Counted from the first letter of the stretch, positions 25,995 to 35,202 are shown. The stretch: 57,911 nt of DNA from Flavobacteriales bacterium (GCA_025055635.1 JANWWQ010000010.1:1-57911); one strand, 5' to 3'. Numbers and translations: made by a program. The notes: generated from the letters alone by a model not told the origin.

Positions 25995-26816
25995 TTACGT
26001 GACTAAAGGCACAGCCCACAAGGCCCCAAAATTTTCCCTAAAATCCCGCCGTGCTTTAACTACGTAGCCTACTCTGGCCAAGGCTTCCTCTATCTCATGG
26101 AAGGGAAGGTGAAACTCCATCCAGATATCAGGCTTGCAAATAGAAAGAAGCTTTTGGGCACCTTCCAATATTTTAATTTCTGCCCCCTCTACATCTATTT
26201 TTATCCAATCCACACGGGAAAGCGATAAAATTTCATATATATAATCCAGTGGGTAACCCATTATTTCGCCATCATCGCTTTCCTTTAAAACGTGGGTAAA
26301 TGAACCGAAACTGACCTCTCGGCCATGGATAACAGACAAAGAGCACTTTCTGTTCCAGATTGCAAAAGGTAAAGGAGTAATCCAAAAGGCTTTGTTAAAT
26401 GAGATGTTTTTTAGTAAGGCCAAAAAATTATTTGACTCCGGTTCTATGGCAATAATTTTTATATTTCCTGCGTAGCGGCGGCCAAAAGTCAAGGAGAAGT
26501 AGCCACGATGTGCTCCTACATCTATCCCCACCGAACCTGGACGAAATTTTTGAAGCCATGACTCGGGGTAATCTGGTGTCCAGATAATTGCCTGTCCATC
26601 AAACCAACATTTGAACTTTGTAGTATAGTAAAGTCGATGCGTAATATTAAAAGGAAAATGTGTGGTCCCCAAATTTGCATACCTGTCACGCCATCTCTGA
26701 GCCTTTTTGTAGCTGCCTTTCAAGATGATCCCGACTATGGTGAGGCTTACAGAGATGATACGATTTATAATTAATGTCAGGGAGTCCCCCAAACGATAGC
26801 CCCACCAGATTTGCAT
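25995..26816 (-). CDS. FkbM family SAM-dependent methyltransferase
   Basis: A 273-residue protein with the FkbM methyltransferase core: SAM-binding GSVGIDVGAHRGYFSL (about 93-108), IIAIEPESNNFLALLKN, and the family signature VDWIKIDVEGAEIKILEGA. Such enzymes O-methylate sugars or other hydroxyl groups and are frequent in polysaccharide clusters. Here no glycan gene is adjacent. An N-terminal hydrophobic stretch (about 12-33) may associate with the membrane. The gene has lower G+C (near 40% by eye) than its neighbours and lies in AT-rich flanks, suggesting acquisition by transfer. The ATG has a -7 box 5 bases upstream. Confidence 0.85.
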   Translation of the reverse strand: MQIWWGYRLGDSLTLIINRIISVSLTIVGIILKGSYKKAQRWRDRYANLGTTHFPFNITHRLYYTTKFKCWFDGQAIIWTPDYPESWLQKFRPGSVGIDVGAHRGYFSLTFGRRYAGNIKIIAIEPESNNFLALLKNISFNKAFWITPLPFAIWNRKCSLSVIHGREVSFGSFTHVLKESDDGEIMGYPLDYIYEILSLSRVDWIKIDVEGAEIKILEGAQKLLSICKPDIWMEFHLPFHEIEEALARVGYVVKARRDFRENFGALWAVPLVT

Positions 26817-26820
26817 ATGT

Positions 26821-26828
26821 CAAAAGTA
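26821..26828 (-). promoter_or_regulatory. -7 promoter element for the FkbM gene (TACTTTTG)
   Basis: Minus-strand TAnnTTTG match 4 bases upstream of the ATG at 26816, pointing to a nearly leaderless transcript. Confidence 0.5.
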
Positions 26829-27110
26829 CAAAACTTTTTAACTTAAGGATTTTTCGCTTGTTATTCATGAAGAGGATTAACAATTATTCAAAAAAAATTT
26901 TTATTTCGTGCATTGGAAACTTTTACCTATCTAAATGATTCGTCAAACTTTGTTTTGATATTATTTAATTTTTCTTTTTAACTTATATATAGAATATTCA
27001 CTGAGGTATACACTTAAAAACCATTTTTTTTCCACCTATACCTTATTTCATTTAGAAAATTTTAAAGTAATATCTAATGAAGTATCCAGGGGTCTGATTA
27101 TGGTTTTGTT
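26829..27110. other. AT-rich non-coding region
   Basis: About 280 bases of very AT-rich DNA with homopolymer runs between the FkbM gene and the end of the next minus-strand gene. No coding frame, RNA gene or clear terminator seen. Confidence 0.5.
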
Positions 27111-28079
27111 TCAGTGCATCACAAACTTGAAAGCAATTCCTTCCTGCGATCTACCTACTATAAAAAGCCATATGTATGTTCCCGAGGAAACCGGTAATTC
27201 ATTCCACTGCAAATAGTTGCGACCCTGTTCTAAAAAAAATTGCTTTGCATATAGTGTGCGGCCCTCAGCATTCATCAAGCGGGCCTGAAGCATCAAGGGA
27301 AAAGGAGCATCGGCTATCACCAAGGGAACTTGGGAGCCTGGGTTATGAGCCATCTGGAAACGAACAACACCGGCTTCGGTGACCACCCCCATGTTGCTTA
27401 AATCCACTATGGGAAATATGGCAAAATCAACAGGAAGCCCCCAATTGTTCTGAATGGTATTCCACAGGCCCTGCCACTTTTCCCAACTCCGATTGTTCAC
27501 CAGCACCTGCCCACTATCCGAAGAGTACAAGGCAATGGTATCCATAGGATGCATGCCTTCTAATTCAAAACCAAAAAAATAAGGACCCTGTACATAGCGC
27601 ACCGTGTCAAGCATCCATAGAAAAAGTGAATCAGGAAAAACATCCCCTACGGGTATGTCTTCAAGGGGTACCAGTTTTTGCTCAAACCAGCTTCCGGGCA
27701 CCGGAGCCATTACACCCAAAACCTGCTGGATACTGTCGCGACGATACATCCGAAACAGCACTTGCGAGGCCCCTGCGGACTGCGTTTGCCTTTTATACCC
27801 AAACCAGTACAATGCTCCCAAAACCTTGTAGCTACTGTCGGCCCAAAACATCTGAGCCTTGGCCTGGTCACCGTATCCATTGGTCCCGTTCATGAAGCCA
27901 CCCGTAGGGCTGTAAAAAAGTGTCGGAGTGTATCCCTCAAAACCGTTGAGCAAGGTATCAGTGGCTGTCTTACTTGATTGAATAGGCGAACCTTGCCATT
28001 TCCTCATGGCCCACTTGGACTGCGCCCAGGCCATGCTGGCCCATGAAACTGATATTAGCAACCACACCAGTCCTCTCAC
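27111..28079 (-). CDS. Secreted protein with a T9SS-like C-terminal sorting region
   Basis: A 322-residue exported protein. The GTG start gives a signal peptide (about 1-19, ending MAWAQ). The mature part is rich in Trp, Tyr, Phe and Gly, with FEGYTPTLFYSPTGGFMNG and GYGDQAKAQMFW early on; no named domain is recognised. The last 65 residues, with LQARLMNAEGRTLY, LEQGRNYLQWNELPVSSGTYIW in parts and the final AFKFVMH, have the beta-strand pattern of a type A sorting domain, so export to the cell surface by type IX secretion is likely. A -7 box lies 5 bases before the start. Confidence 0.72.
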   Translation of the reverse strand: MRGLVWLLISVSWASMAWAQSKWAMRKWQGSPIQSSKTATDTLLNGFEGYTPTLFYSPTGGFMNGTNGYGDQAKAQMFWADSSYKVLGALYWFGYKRQTQSAGASQVLFRMYRRDSIQQVLGVMAPVPGSWFEQKLVPLEDIPVGDVFPDSLFLWMLDTVRYVQGPYFFGFELEGMHPMDTIALYSSDSGQVLVNNRSWEKWQGLWNTIQNNWGLPVDFAIFPIVDLSNMGVVTEAGVVRFQMAHNPGSQVPLVIADAPFPLMLQARLMNAEGRTLYAKQFFLEQGRNYLQWNELPVSSGTYIWLFIVGRSQEGIAFKFVMH

Positions 28080-28084
28080 AGGCC

Positions 28085-28092
28085 CAAATATA
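28085..28092 (-). promoter_or_regulatory. -7 promoter element (TATATTTG)
   Basis: Minus-strand TAnnTTTG match 5 bases upstream of the GTG at 28079. Confidence 0.5.
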
Positions 28093-28193
28093 GAGATTGC
28101 AGCACGCTCCTACTTTAATTTTAAAGCCTCAAAATGAGAATCCCCGGATTAAAAATTATGAAAAGTAAAAAAATTTCAATTTAATTTAATGTA

Positions 28194-29762
28194 ATGATTT
28201 TCATATTTTATTTTCTGATTTTCTGTACCAATTCTTTCATTTTGCGCTCCCAAACTACTCCTTGGTACTACCACACAACTATTTATCAAATTTATCCCCG
28301 TTCCTTTTATGACAGTGATGACGATGGTATTGGAGATATTGCAGGCATTATTCAAAAATTAGATTATCTGAAAAACTTGGGTGTGGAAACCATCTGGTTA
28401 AGTCCCGTATTCTACTCGCCCCAAGCTGATTTTGGCTATGATATTAGCAACTACTTGGATGTGGCACCGGAATACGGAGCAATGAAGGATATGGAAAAAT
28501 TGATAAATGAAGTACATCAAAGAGGTATGAAAATCATCCTAGACCTTGTCATGAACCACACTAGTATGGAACATAGCTGGTTTCAGAGCGATGTAAATCG
28601 CCCTTCAGACCAACGCGGGCAAGACAAAGATTTCTATGTGTGGCGCGATCGGCCTAATAACTGGAAAAACGCATTGGGGAAACGGGCCTGGCATTATCAC
28701 CCGCTGCGCAGGCAATATTATTATGCTGCTTTTTTGCCTTTTCAGCCTGACTTAAATTACCACAATCCGCAAGTGCGGCAAGCCATGCTGGACGTAGCCC
28801 GCTTTTGGCTGGAAAAAGGCGTGGACGGTTTCCGATTGGATCTATTTAACTATATTTTTGAAGATAGCCTATTCCGAAATAATCCTTGTTCCCTTAATCC
28901 AATCACCGGATTTCAAAAACCTCGATTCACCCGCGATAGGGATGCCACATTTCGTTTGGCCGAGGATTTGCGCCAGCTGTGCCAGCAATATGGGCCAAAA
29001 ATGCTGTTAGGGGAAGTGGTGGGTCCTCTTTCCGTGGTGAAGCGCTATGTGGGCGATGCACAACGGCCCCGGCTCACGCACGCTTTTTATTTTGAAATGC
29101 TGCGATTTCGCTTTTCGGCCCGTTATTTTGAAAAACTGCTCCGAACTTTGGATACAGCTTTTCCCCCACCCCTAACTCCTGTGTATGCTTTTAGCAATCA
29201 TGATCGCCGCCGGATGCTCAGCCGTCTGCACAAGGATACCCGAAAAGCTCGTCTGGTTCATGCCGTCCAATTTCTGGCCCGCGGCATACCCTGTTTGTAT
29301 TACGGCGAAGAAATTGGTATGACCGACAGCCGCTTTCCTTACCGTAAATCATTAGATCCTTTGCCTCGTTATCTGAAAATTCCCAGATTCATCGTCTCCT
29401 TGTTCGGTGAAACCACCAACCGCGACGAAGTGCGCACGCCCATGCTCTGGAACAGCGGTCCTCACGCAGGCTTCACGAAGGCATCCAAGCCCTGGCTTCC
29501 AATCCATGGTCAGGACAACCGGCATAACGTGGCATCTGCCCTCAGCGATTCCTCCTCGCTGTTCTATTTCATTCAAACTCTAATCCAACACCGGCGGCCC
29601 GATCAACCTCTTCAAATAGAACGTCAGGGCCCTGTCCTTCGGCTAAACAACGCACTCCTGAATTTCAGCAAGAAAAAAAGACCCTTTTACTTAGTTGGAA
29701 CGGCACAGTCCCAAAAAGTATTTGTTCCACCCATTTCGGTAACTTGGCTAAATAATAAATAA
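28194..29762 (+). CDS. Secreted GH13 alpha-amylase family glycosidase
   Basis: A 522-residue glycoside hydrolase of family 13, exported by a signal peptide (about 1-20). The (beta/alpha)8 barrel has YQIYPRSFYDSDDDGIGDIAG, the DLVMNHTS region (His122), the nucleophile in GFRLDLFNY (Asp216), the acid/base in LLGEVVG (Glu274) and the transition-state stabiliser in FSNHDRRR (Asp337). The QIYPRSF...GDI opening is that of the oligo-1,6-glucosidase/alpha-glucosidase subgroups, so small alpha-glucans are likely substrates. The C-terminal beta domain appears short. No susCD-type genes or other amylases are adjacent. Confidence 0.9.
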   Translation: MIFIFYFLIFCTNSFILRSQTTPWYYHTTIYQIYPRSFYDSDDDGIGDIAGIIQKLDYLKNLGVETIWLSPVFYSPQADFGYDISNYLDVAPEYGAMKDMEKLINEVHQRGMKIILDLVMNHTSMEHSWFQSDVNRPSDQRGQDKDFYVWRDRPNNWKNALGKRAWHYHPLRRQYYYAAFLPFQPDLNYHNPQVRQAMLDVARFWLEKGVDGFRLDLFNYIFEDSLFRNNPCSLNPITGFQKPRFTRDRDATFRLAEDLRQLCQQYGPKMLLGEVVGPLSVVKRYVGDAQRPRLTHAFYFEMLRFRFSARYFEKLLRTLDTAFPPPLTPVYAFSNHDRRRMLSRLHKDTRKARLVHAVQFLARGIPCLYYGEEIGMTDSRFPYRKSLDPLPRYLKIPRFIVSLFGETTNRDEVRTPMLWNSGPHAGFTKASKPWLPIHGQDNRHNVASALSDSSSLFYFIQTLIQHRRPDQPLQIERQGPVLRLNNALLNFSKKKRPFYLVGTAQSQKVFVPPISVTWLNNK

Positions 29763-29860
29763 TTGTTCAGGAAGTTCATAATTTATTTTTTCCAGCAATC
29801 TAATACTCACCCTTTGGCACCATTTTCTTAATGATAGCCGAATAATACCTACATTGAATT

Positions 29861-29868
29861 GTACTTTT
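29861..29868 (+). promoter_or_regulatory. -7 promoter element (TACTTTTG)
   Basis: TAnnTTTG match upstream of the hydroxylase gene. It overlaps the TTG that would begin the longest frame (29859), so translation probably starts further in. Confidence 0.4.
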
Positions 29869-29888
29869 GGGGCTTAAATTCTGCGGAG

Positions 29889-30542
29889 GTGGTGCCATTC
29901 TCTTCATCGGAACAGCCCGCAAGGAAGCTATACGTGTCGGCGGAAAACACATCAGTCCGAATGTTTAGGAACGACGTTTTGGATTATTTAAGTCGGGTAA
30001 GACCGTGGGTGCCTTTGGCTCTATACGGCCCTTTGGCAGTGCTATGCCTGACACTTCATTTTTATCGTAGCCGGCACTGGTGGCCAGGCTGTGGGTTGGT
30101 GGCTTTGGGGTTAGCAGCCTGGACATTATTTGAGTATTCCCTGCACCGGTGGGTGTTTCATTATTCGTCGCATTCCGCATGGAGCCAACGGTTGCATTTC
30201 ATTATTCACGGGGTGCACCATGATTATCCTAATGATGCCCTGCGGCTGGTGATGCCGCCGGTCGTGAGCGTGCCCCTGGCCATCCTGATCTATGGATTGA
30301 GTAGGCTTGTATGGGGAGCTGTGCCAGGTCTGGCCTTTTACGCCGGTTTTGTTATGGGTTATCTTGTATATGACAATTTGCACTACGCTGTGCACCATTT
30401 CAATTTCCGAAACCGTTGGTTTCAACGCCTCAAACGCCACCACATGTGGCACCATTACCGGGATCCGTCCCGGGGCTTTGGGTTTACCTCTGGTTTCTGG
30501 GATTGGGTATTTGGTACGGATTTTTCCAAACCAAGGCGGTAA
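29889..30542 (+). CDS. Fatty acid hydroxylase/sterol desaturase family membrane enzyme
   Basis: A di-iron membrane oxygenase of about 217 residues. The four His clusters of the superfamily are HRWVFH, HGVHH, HYAVHH and HHMWHH, surrounding three or four membrane segments. This pattern and length match fatty acid 2-hydroxylases, which in Bacteroidota may hydroxylate fatty acids of sphingolipids or other lipids. A carotenoid hydroxylase is less likely. The start is uncertain: a TTG at 29859 lies at the promoter box, GTGs at 29889 and 29892 keep the family-like YVSAENTSVRMFRND, and an ATG at 29961 would remove it. The next gene begins 3 bases after the stop. Confidence 0.8.
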   Translation: MVPFSSSEQPARKLYVSAENTSVRMFRNDVLDYLSRVRPWVPLALYGPLAVLCLTLHFYRSRHWWPGCGLVALGLAAWTLFEYSLHRWVFHYSSHSAWSQRLHFIIHGVHHDYPNDALRLVMPPVVSVPLAILIYGLSRLVWGAVPGLAFYAGFVMGYLVYDNLHYAVHHFNFRNRWFQRLKRHHMWHHYRDPSRGFGFTSGFWDWVFGTDFSKPRR

Positions 30543-30545
30543 TCT

Positions 30546-31397
30546 GTGGCCGCTTTGTTTGAGAAGATTTCTTTTGGAATTCTGCATTGTTACAGGATGG
30601 CGCGCTCTCTCCTGCCTTCCGTACAGATACCCGTATGCCTGTATCAAGTGGGCTCCCTAATAGTGGATAGCGGCCCTTCCAATGCGCGCAGATTTTTGCG
30701 CAAGCAGACCTGGACCCCTGCCCCGCGGGCCGTCCTGCTGACCCATTTCCACGAAGACCACTCAGGAAATGCGGCGTTCTTTCACAGGCAGTTTCAGTCA
30801 GCCCTGTACGGGCATCCTTTTACAGCCACTAAGCTCAAGACGGGATTCCGCTTGTTACCCTATGAAAAAATTATGTTTGGAGGGGCAGAGCCGGCACCCC
30901 TGGTCCATTTGCATCATGGTGATTCTTTTGAGTATGAGGGCCGCCTGTTTGAAGTGTTAGAGACCCCGGGACATGCCGAGGGGCACCTGTGTTTTTACGT
31001 ACCCCAGGAAGGCTGGCTTTTCTCCGGAGATATGTACGTGGCCGAACGAATAAAAATTTGGCGGCGTTCGGAAAACTTGGCTCTTCAGATAGAGTCCCTT
31101 GAGATGCTGAGTCGACTTTCTTTTGATGCCTTGTGGTGCGGGCATAATCCACAACCCAAGGGAGGGCCTGAGCTCCTGAAGAAGAAGCTGGAATACTTCC
31201 GATGGTTTTACGGCCTAGCGGCCGAAGCCTTCAGAAAGGGTTTGAGCGAAAAGGAAGCGATCCGATTCATGGGACTGCGGGAGCGCCACCTTGTGAAACT
31301 GCTCACCTTCAATGATGTCTCGGTGGCCCACATGGTGCGTTCCGTCTATGAGACGGAGCGGAAACGAGCCGCCCTCAGGCCATCAAGCGGGCTTTGA
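30546..31397 (+). CDS. MBL-fold metallo-hydrolase
   Basis: A 283-residue metallo-beta-lactamase-fold protein. The zinc-binding HxHxDH motif is [12 protein letters not shown] (His67, His69, Asp71, His72), followed by the further ligands in [12 protein letters not shown] and WLFSGDMYV and the late His in [15 protein letters not shown]-terminal helical part (about 210-283) is present, as in glyoxalase II-like and quorum-hydrolase-like members, but the substrate cannot be named. The GTG start is 3 bases after the hydroxylase stop. The 3' end overlaps the 3' end of recA on the other strand by 23 bases. Confidence 0.85.
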   Translation: MAALFEKISFGILHCYRMARSLLPSVQIPVCLYQVGSLIVDSGPSNARRFLRKQTWTPAPRAVLLTHFHEDHSGNAAFFHRQFQSALYGHPFTATKLKTGFRLLPYEKIMFGGAEPAPLVHLHHGDSFEYEGRLFEVLETPGHAEGHLCFYVPQEGWLFSGDMYVAERIKIWRRSENLALQIESLEMLSRLSFDALWCGHNPQPKGGPELLKKKLEYFRWFYGLAAEAFRKGLSEKEAIRFMGLRERHLVKLLTFNDVSVAHMVRSVYETERKRAALRPSSGL

Positions 31398-32376
31398 TCT
31401 TCTCCTCTAATTCCTGGGCCAGTTCGGGGTTATCCTTGAGCACCTGTTTTACGGCGTCGCGACCCTGGCCGATCTTGGTATCGTTATAGCTGAACCAGGA
31501 GGCCGATTTTTTAATGATATTGAGCTCCACGCCCAGATCAATGATTTCGCCCAGCTTGCTTATACCTTCGCCAAAGAGGATGTCAAACTCACAAAAGCGA
31601 AAAGGCGGGGCCACTTTGTTTTTCACCACTTTGACGCGGACTCTGTTGCCCACTGTTTCATCGCCTTCCTTGATCTGGTTTACCCGACGGATGTCCAGGC
31701 GAATACTGGCATAGTATTTAAGAGCATTTCCGCCGGTAGTGGTCTCGGGGTTACCGAATAAAATACCAATTTTCTCTCGGAGTTGATTGATAAAGAAACA
31801 AACGCAGCGGGTTTTGCTGATACTGGCAGTGAGCTTGCGCAGAGCCTGACTCATGAGGCGGGCCTGGAGACCCACCTTGCTGTCGCCCATTTCTCCTTCA
31901 AGCTCGCTTTTGGGCACCAGGGCAGCTACTGAATCAATCACAATCACGTCAATGGCGCCCGATCGGATAAGGTTATCGGCAATTTCCAGAGCCTGTTCGC
32001 CACTGTCGGGCTGGGAAATGAGCAGATTGTCCACGTCCACCCCAAGTTTTTGGGCGTAACTACTATCAAAGGCATGCTCGGCATCAATAAAAGCGGCAAT
32101 ACCTCCTTTGCGTTGAGCTTCAGCAATGGCATGGATGGTGAGGGTGGTCTTGCCGGAGGACTCGGGCCCGAAAACTTCTATAATACGGCCACGCGGATAA
32201 CCCCCCACGCCTAAGGCCAGGTCAAGACCGATGCTGCCGCTGGGTATCACTTCTATGGGTTCGCTGGCCTTGTCCCCCAGACGCATCACGGTGCCTTTAC
32301 CGTACGTCTTATCCAGTTTATCTACGATGAGGCGGAGGGCTTCCAGCTTTTGAGATTTTTCATCTTTGGTTGTCAT
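31375..32376 (-). CDS. recA: Recombinase RecA
   Basis: A 333-residue DNA-dependent ATPase for homologous recombination and the SOS response. Walker A is [12 protein letters not shown], Walker B is [19 protein letters not shown], with loop regions [21 protein letters not shown] and [14 protein letters not shown] in place (quoted in parts). The C-terminal domain with [16 protein letters not shown] is intact, though the acidic tail of other RecA proteins is short here. It stands alone, convergent and overlapping with the MBL-fold gene. Confidence 0.98.
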   Translation of the reverse strand: MTTKDEKSQKLEALRLIVDKLDKTYGKGTVMRLGDKASEPIEVIPSGSIGLDLALGVGGYPRGRIIEVFGPESSGKTTLTIHAIAEAQRKGGIAAFIDAEHAFDSSYAQKLGVDVDNLLISQPDSGEQALEIADNLIRSGAIDVIVIDSVAALVPKSELEGEMGDSKVGLQARLMSQALRKLTASISKTRCVCFFINQLREKIGILFGNPETTTGGNALKYYASIRLDIRRVNQIKEGDETVGNRVRVKVVKNKVAPPFRFCEFDILFGEGISKLGEIIDLGVELNIIKKSASWFSYNDTKIGQGRDAVKQVLKDNPELAQELEEKIKARLMA

Positions 32377-32418
32377 GTTTTTTTATCAGATTAAAGGGAC
32401 CAACCTACAAAAATTTTT

Positions 32419-33120
32419 TTATCGGGCGAACCGCTGGATGGCCTCCCTAAAAAATCTTAGCGTTTTCAAAGAGGCAGCGTGGAATTTTTCGGACTTCAGG
32501 TGTGATCGCTCCGGATGCCACTGCACACCCAAAAAAAAGGGTTCTTCATAAATGGATTCCAGGATCTCAGGAACCTCATCGGGTACCGACCAGCCGGTAA
32601 TCTTGAAACCCGCAGGGGCCTGTCTCAAGGCCTGGTGGTGGGCGGAGTTGACCCATATTTCCGATTGCGAGTCAAAAAATCTACTACCATCCACCCGCAC
32701 CAGGTGCTCGCTGTCGCTGCCGTCGGTCCGCCGACCATGGTCTTGGAAGCCCTGGCTTGTAAGATCTTGAATGAGGGGAGCCCCTTCAGCTACAGCCACT
32801 AATTGAACGCCCCGGCAAATGGCCAGGACAGGTATCCCCCGCCGACGGGCCCTGAAGTAGAGTTCCATTTCAATAAGATCTCGGTCAGGCAAAAAAGCCT
32901 CTGGCGCGCCAGGATAGTGAATGGGCCCTCCGTAAAAGGATGGAAATATATCCACGCCCCCAGTGAGCACCAGAGCATGCAAGGATTCCACAACATTTTT
33001 CGGTTGGCAGTCAGGTCCCAGCACTTGAGGCTCCGCTCCCTGAACTCCCTGGGCAATCCAATCTATGTAGTAGTCCAGGCGCGAAGTAGTATAGGTGATT
33101 CCGATTTTTATCTGAGTCAT
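32419..33120 (-). CDS. Class I glutamine amidotransferase-like hydrolase (peptidase C26, PuuD-like)
   Basis: A 233-residue enzyme of the gamma-glutamyl-GABA hydrolase family. The catalytic triad is visible: Cys102 in LAICRGVQL, His202 and Glu204 in GVQWHPE. The upstream LTGGVDIFPSFYGG and the PDRDLIEMELYFRARRRGIP segment are typical of the family, which hydrolyses gamma-glutamyl amides. Its true substrate here is unknown; polyamine breakdown genes are not nearby. A gamma-glutamyltransferase elsewhere in the window is probably unrelated. Confidence 0.85.
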   Translation of the reverse strand: MTQIKIGITYTTSRLDYYIDWIAQGVQGAEPQVLGPDCQPKNVVESLHALVLTGGVDIFPSFYGGPIHYPGAPEAFLPDRDLIEMELYFRARRRGIPVLAICRGVQLVAVAEGAPLIQDLTSQGFQDHGRRTDGSDSEHLVRVDGSRFFDSQSEIWVNSAHHQALRQAPAGFKITGWSVPDEVPEILESIYEEPFFLGVQWHPERSHLKSEKFHAASLKTLRFFREAIQRFAR

Positions 33121-33212
33121 GGATAAAATGAAGGCTTTTGTGACAAAATAAACGTATTTAATACTGCCTTACACTACCTGATGGCAGGAATCATACACTT
33201 TTTGGAGTAAGG

Positions 33213-33220
33213 TAAATTTG
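33213..33220 (+). promoter_or_regulatory. -7 promoter element (TAAATTTG)
   Basis: TAnnTTTG match 15 bases before the ATG at 33236. It overlaps the TTG that would begin a longer frame at 33218, so it decides the start. Confidence 0.55.
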
Positions 33221-33235
33221 TACCCTAAGGCGCTT

Positions 33236-33844
33236 ATGGTCAGTTTTCCTATTGTATCTGACCGCAGTTTTTTTGAAAGGGACGATGTGGTGCAGGTGGC
33301 CCAGGATCTGCTAGGTCATGTGCTGGCCCGGCGCCATGCGGATTCTGTGATGCGCTTGGTGATCACAGAGACGGAGGCCTATAGGGGTTATGGGGATAAA
33401 GCTTCGCATGCGGCCAACGGCCGGCGTACAGCCCGCACAGAAGTATTTTTCAAGGCTGGCGGGCATGCTTACGTATATCTGTGTTATGGAATGCACTGGT
33501 TGTTTAATATCATTACCAATCGGGAAGGCCATCCCGATGCCGTCCTAATACGGGGAGGAATTTTACTAGGAGAGTCCCCGAAAGTGATCACCGGCCCGGG
33601 ACGCATAACCCGAACTCTATTCATTGATGGCCAACAAAATGGAGTTGATCTGTTGCAATCCAATGAATTGTGGCTGGAGAGGGCCTGTGTCGGACAATTG
33701 ACCATACAAAGAACGCCTCGGATTGGTGTAGCCTATGCCGGTGAGGATGCCCTTCTTCCGTGGCGGTTTGTGGCTTCCGGGCAGGAGGTCTGGGACCGGC
33801 TAATGGACTTGAAGAGCGCCCACCCCAACCCCGTATTTAAATAA
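33236..33844 (+). CDS. mpg: 3-methyladenine DNA glycosylase (AAG/Mpg family)
   Basis: A 202-residue monofunctional alkyl-base glycosylase. The family signatures are SFFERDDVVQVAQDLLGHVL at the front, VITETEAYRGYGDKASHA with the catalytic Glu, GHAYVYLCYGMHWLFNIIT, and VLIRGGILL, then ITGPGRITRTLFI. It starts base-excision repair of alkylated purines. Length matches bacterial Mpg. The ATG at 33236 is chosen over the TTG at 33218, which falls inside the promoter box. Confidence 0.93.
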   Translation: MVSFPIVSDRSFFERDDVVQVAQDLLGHVLARRHADSVMRLVITETEAYRGYGDKASHAANGRRTARTEVFFKAGGHAYVYLCYGMHWLFNIITNREGHPDAVLIRGGILLGESPKVITGPGRITRTLFIDGQQNGVDLLQSNELWLERACVGQLTIQRTPRIGVAYAGEDALLPWRFVASGQEVWDRLMDLKSAHPNPVFK

Positions 33845-33848
33845 AAAT

Positions 33849-33856
33849 TACATTTG
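33849..33856 (+). promoter_or_regulatory. -7 promoter element (TACATTTG)
   Basis: TAnnTTTG match 22 bases before the ATG at 33879, immediately after the mpg stop. Confidence 0.45.
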
Positions 33857-33878
33857 CCTTCCCTGGCTCATTTGACCT

Positions 33879-34652
33879 ATGAAACTCAAAATATTCCTGT
33901 CCAAATTTCTCTTTCCCATATTATTAGGGCTTTTTGGCCTTGCCATGTGCGTGGTGGCTTTGAACCGGGGTAGGCCCCAGACACCCTTGTTTCTAGTTGC
34001 TAGTCTGGCCCTAGTCATCGCTTCCGTTATAATGATACTTCTTGCCCTGGAAAAAATATCTGTGCGCCATGCTACGATCCTGGGAGTAATATTCATCGTA
34101 GGGTCAATCTTCTTAGCCTACAGCAACTACAGTTCTATTCAAAACGATATTCGGTACGAAAAGGAATGGCGGTACCGTTACGAAAAGGTGAAACAACGGC
34201 TGGAAAAAATCCGCGAAGCTCAGTTGGCCTACCGCGAAGTGAATGGAAAATATTGCAACAATTTTGAAGACCTCATACACTTCTTACGTACTGCAAACAT
34301 CAGAGTGGTGATGAAAATCGGAGATGATGAGGATACCCTGGCAATGCTCAGTAAGGATAAATCGCGCTGGCGCCGCGATACAGTTTGGCGACCTGTGCTC
34401 GGAAACAAATTCAAACCTGCTGACTACCCTCTGGATTCTTTGCGCTATGTGCCTTTCGGCGATACGAGCCGTTTCGTGATTAACGCTGGCTTTATCGGTA
34501 CGGAAGAGGAGAAGATGCCCGTTTTTGAAACCTATGCTCATTTCAAAGTATTCCTATCCGACCTGGCTGAAAAATACGATAAGCAGATTCCCGACAGCGT
34601 AATCCGCGTGGGATCCATGGTGGAACCCACCACCAACGGCAACTGGAAATAA
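33879..34652 (+). CDS. Membrane protein with coiled coil and pilin-G-like soluble domain, unknown function
   Basis: A 257-residue protein. Three membrane segments lie in the first 85 residues (about 8-28, 36-56, 64-82), followed by a charged helix (RYEKEWRYRYEKVKQRLEK, about 91-110) and a soluble domain. The stretch IREAQLAYREVNGKYCNNF resembles the helix and loop of type II secretion pseudopilins (AQxAYxxxNGxY), but the type III leader peptide is absent. It appears to be a conserved Bacteroidota family without a known job. It has a -7 box and is 13 bases upstream of rsmD. Confidence 0.65.
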   Translation: MKLKIFLSKFLFPILLGLFGLAMCVVALNRGRPQTPLFLVASLALVIASVIMILLALEKISVRHATILGVIFIVGSIFLAYSNYSSIQNDIRYEKEWRYRYEKVKQRLEKIREAQLAYREVNGKYCNNFEDLIHFLRTANIRVVMKIGDDEDTLAMLSKDKSRWRRDTVWRPVLGNKFKPADYPLDSLRYVPFGDTSRFVINAGFIGTEEEKMPVFETYAHFKVFLSDLAEKYDKQIPDSVIRVGSMVEPTTNGNWK

Positions 34653-34665
34653 CTCTCGTGGGGAT

Positions 34666-35202
34666 ATGCGTATCATCACTGGCTTTTTGAAAGGGCGGCG
34701 CCTACAATTGCCCGCTGTATTTCCAGCACGTCCCACCACCGACTTTGCGCGAACGGGACTATTCAATGTCTTGGCCAACCAGATGCGCTTTGAGGGAGCC
34801 AACCTGCTAAATTTGTACTCTGGCAGCGGCATTATTGCTTTTGAGTTCATCAGCCGGGGCGGGCGCATGGCCTCATGTGTGGACCTCAATCCGGTGACCA
34901 CTCGGTTTATTCAGAAAGAATGCCAACGCTTAGGAATTTCATCTATCTACACATTTTGTCGGCCCGTGCCTGTATTTCTGAAACAGACATCCCAGCCCTT
35001 CGACCTGATTTTTGCTGATCCCCCTTTTCATGAGGTCGACTACGAGGAACTGTTAAATGAGATTTTTCAGTCAGAGGCTTTAGCTCCCCACACCATCGTG
35101 GTACTGGAACACCCCGGAAAAGATTTTAAAAATCACCCTTATCACTACGATACCCGTAGATACGGAAAAATATATTTTTCCTTTTTCAGGAAAACCTCAT
35201 AA
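34666..35202 (+). CDS. rsmD: 16S rRNA (guanine966-N2)-methyltransferase RsmD
   Basis: A 178-residue SAM-dependent methyltransferase. It shows MRIITGFLKGRRLQLP, RPTTDFARTGLFNVL, the SAM motif LLNLYSGSGIIAFEFISRG and the catalytic FADPPF (usually DPPY), all in the RsmD order. The phenylalanine variant of the catalytic motif is the common Bacteroidota form. Directly after the unknown membrane protein and 10 bases before the YbjQ-like gene, so probably one transcript. Confidence 0.92.
   Translation: MRIITGFLKGRRLQLPAVFPARPTTDFARTGLFNVLANQMRFEGANLLNLYSGSGIIAFEFISRGGRMASCVDLNPVTTRFIQKECQRLGISSIYTFCRPVPVFLKQTSQPFDLIFADPPFHEVDYEELLNEIFQSEALAPHTIVVLEHPGKDFKNHPYHYDTRRYGKIYFSFFRKTS

Noticed and set aside
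30126-30647. Long minus-strand frame opposite the hydroxylase gene
   Set aside because: Shadow of the plus-strand gene, whose His clusters are conserved family motifs.
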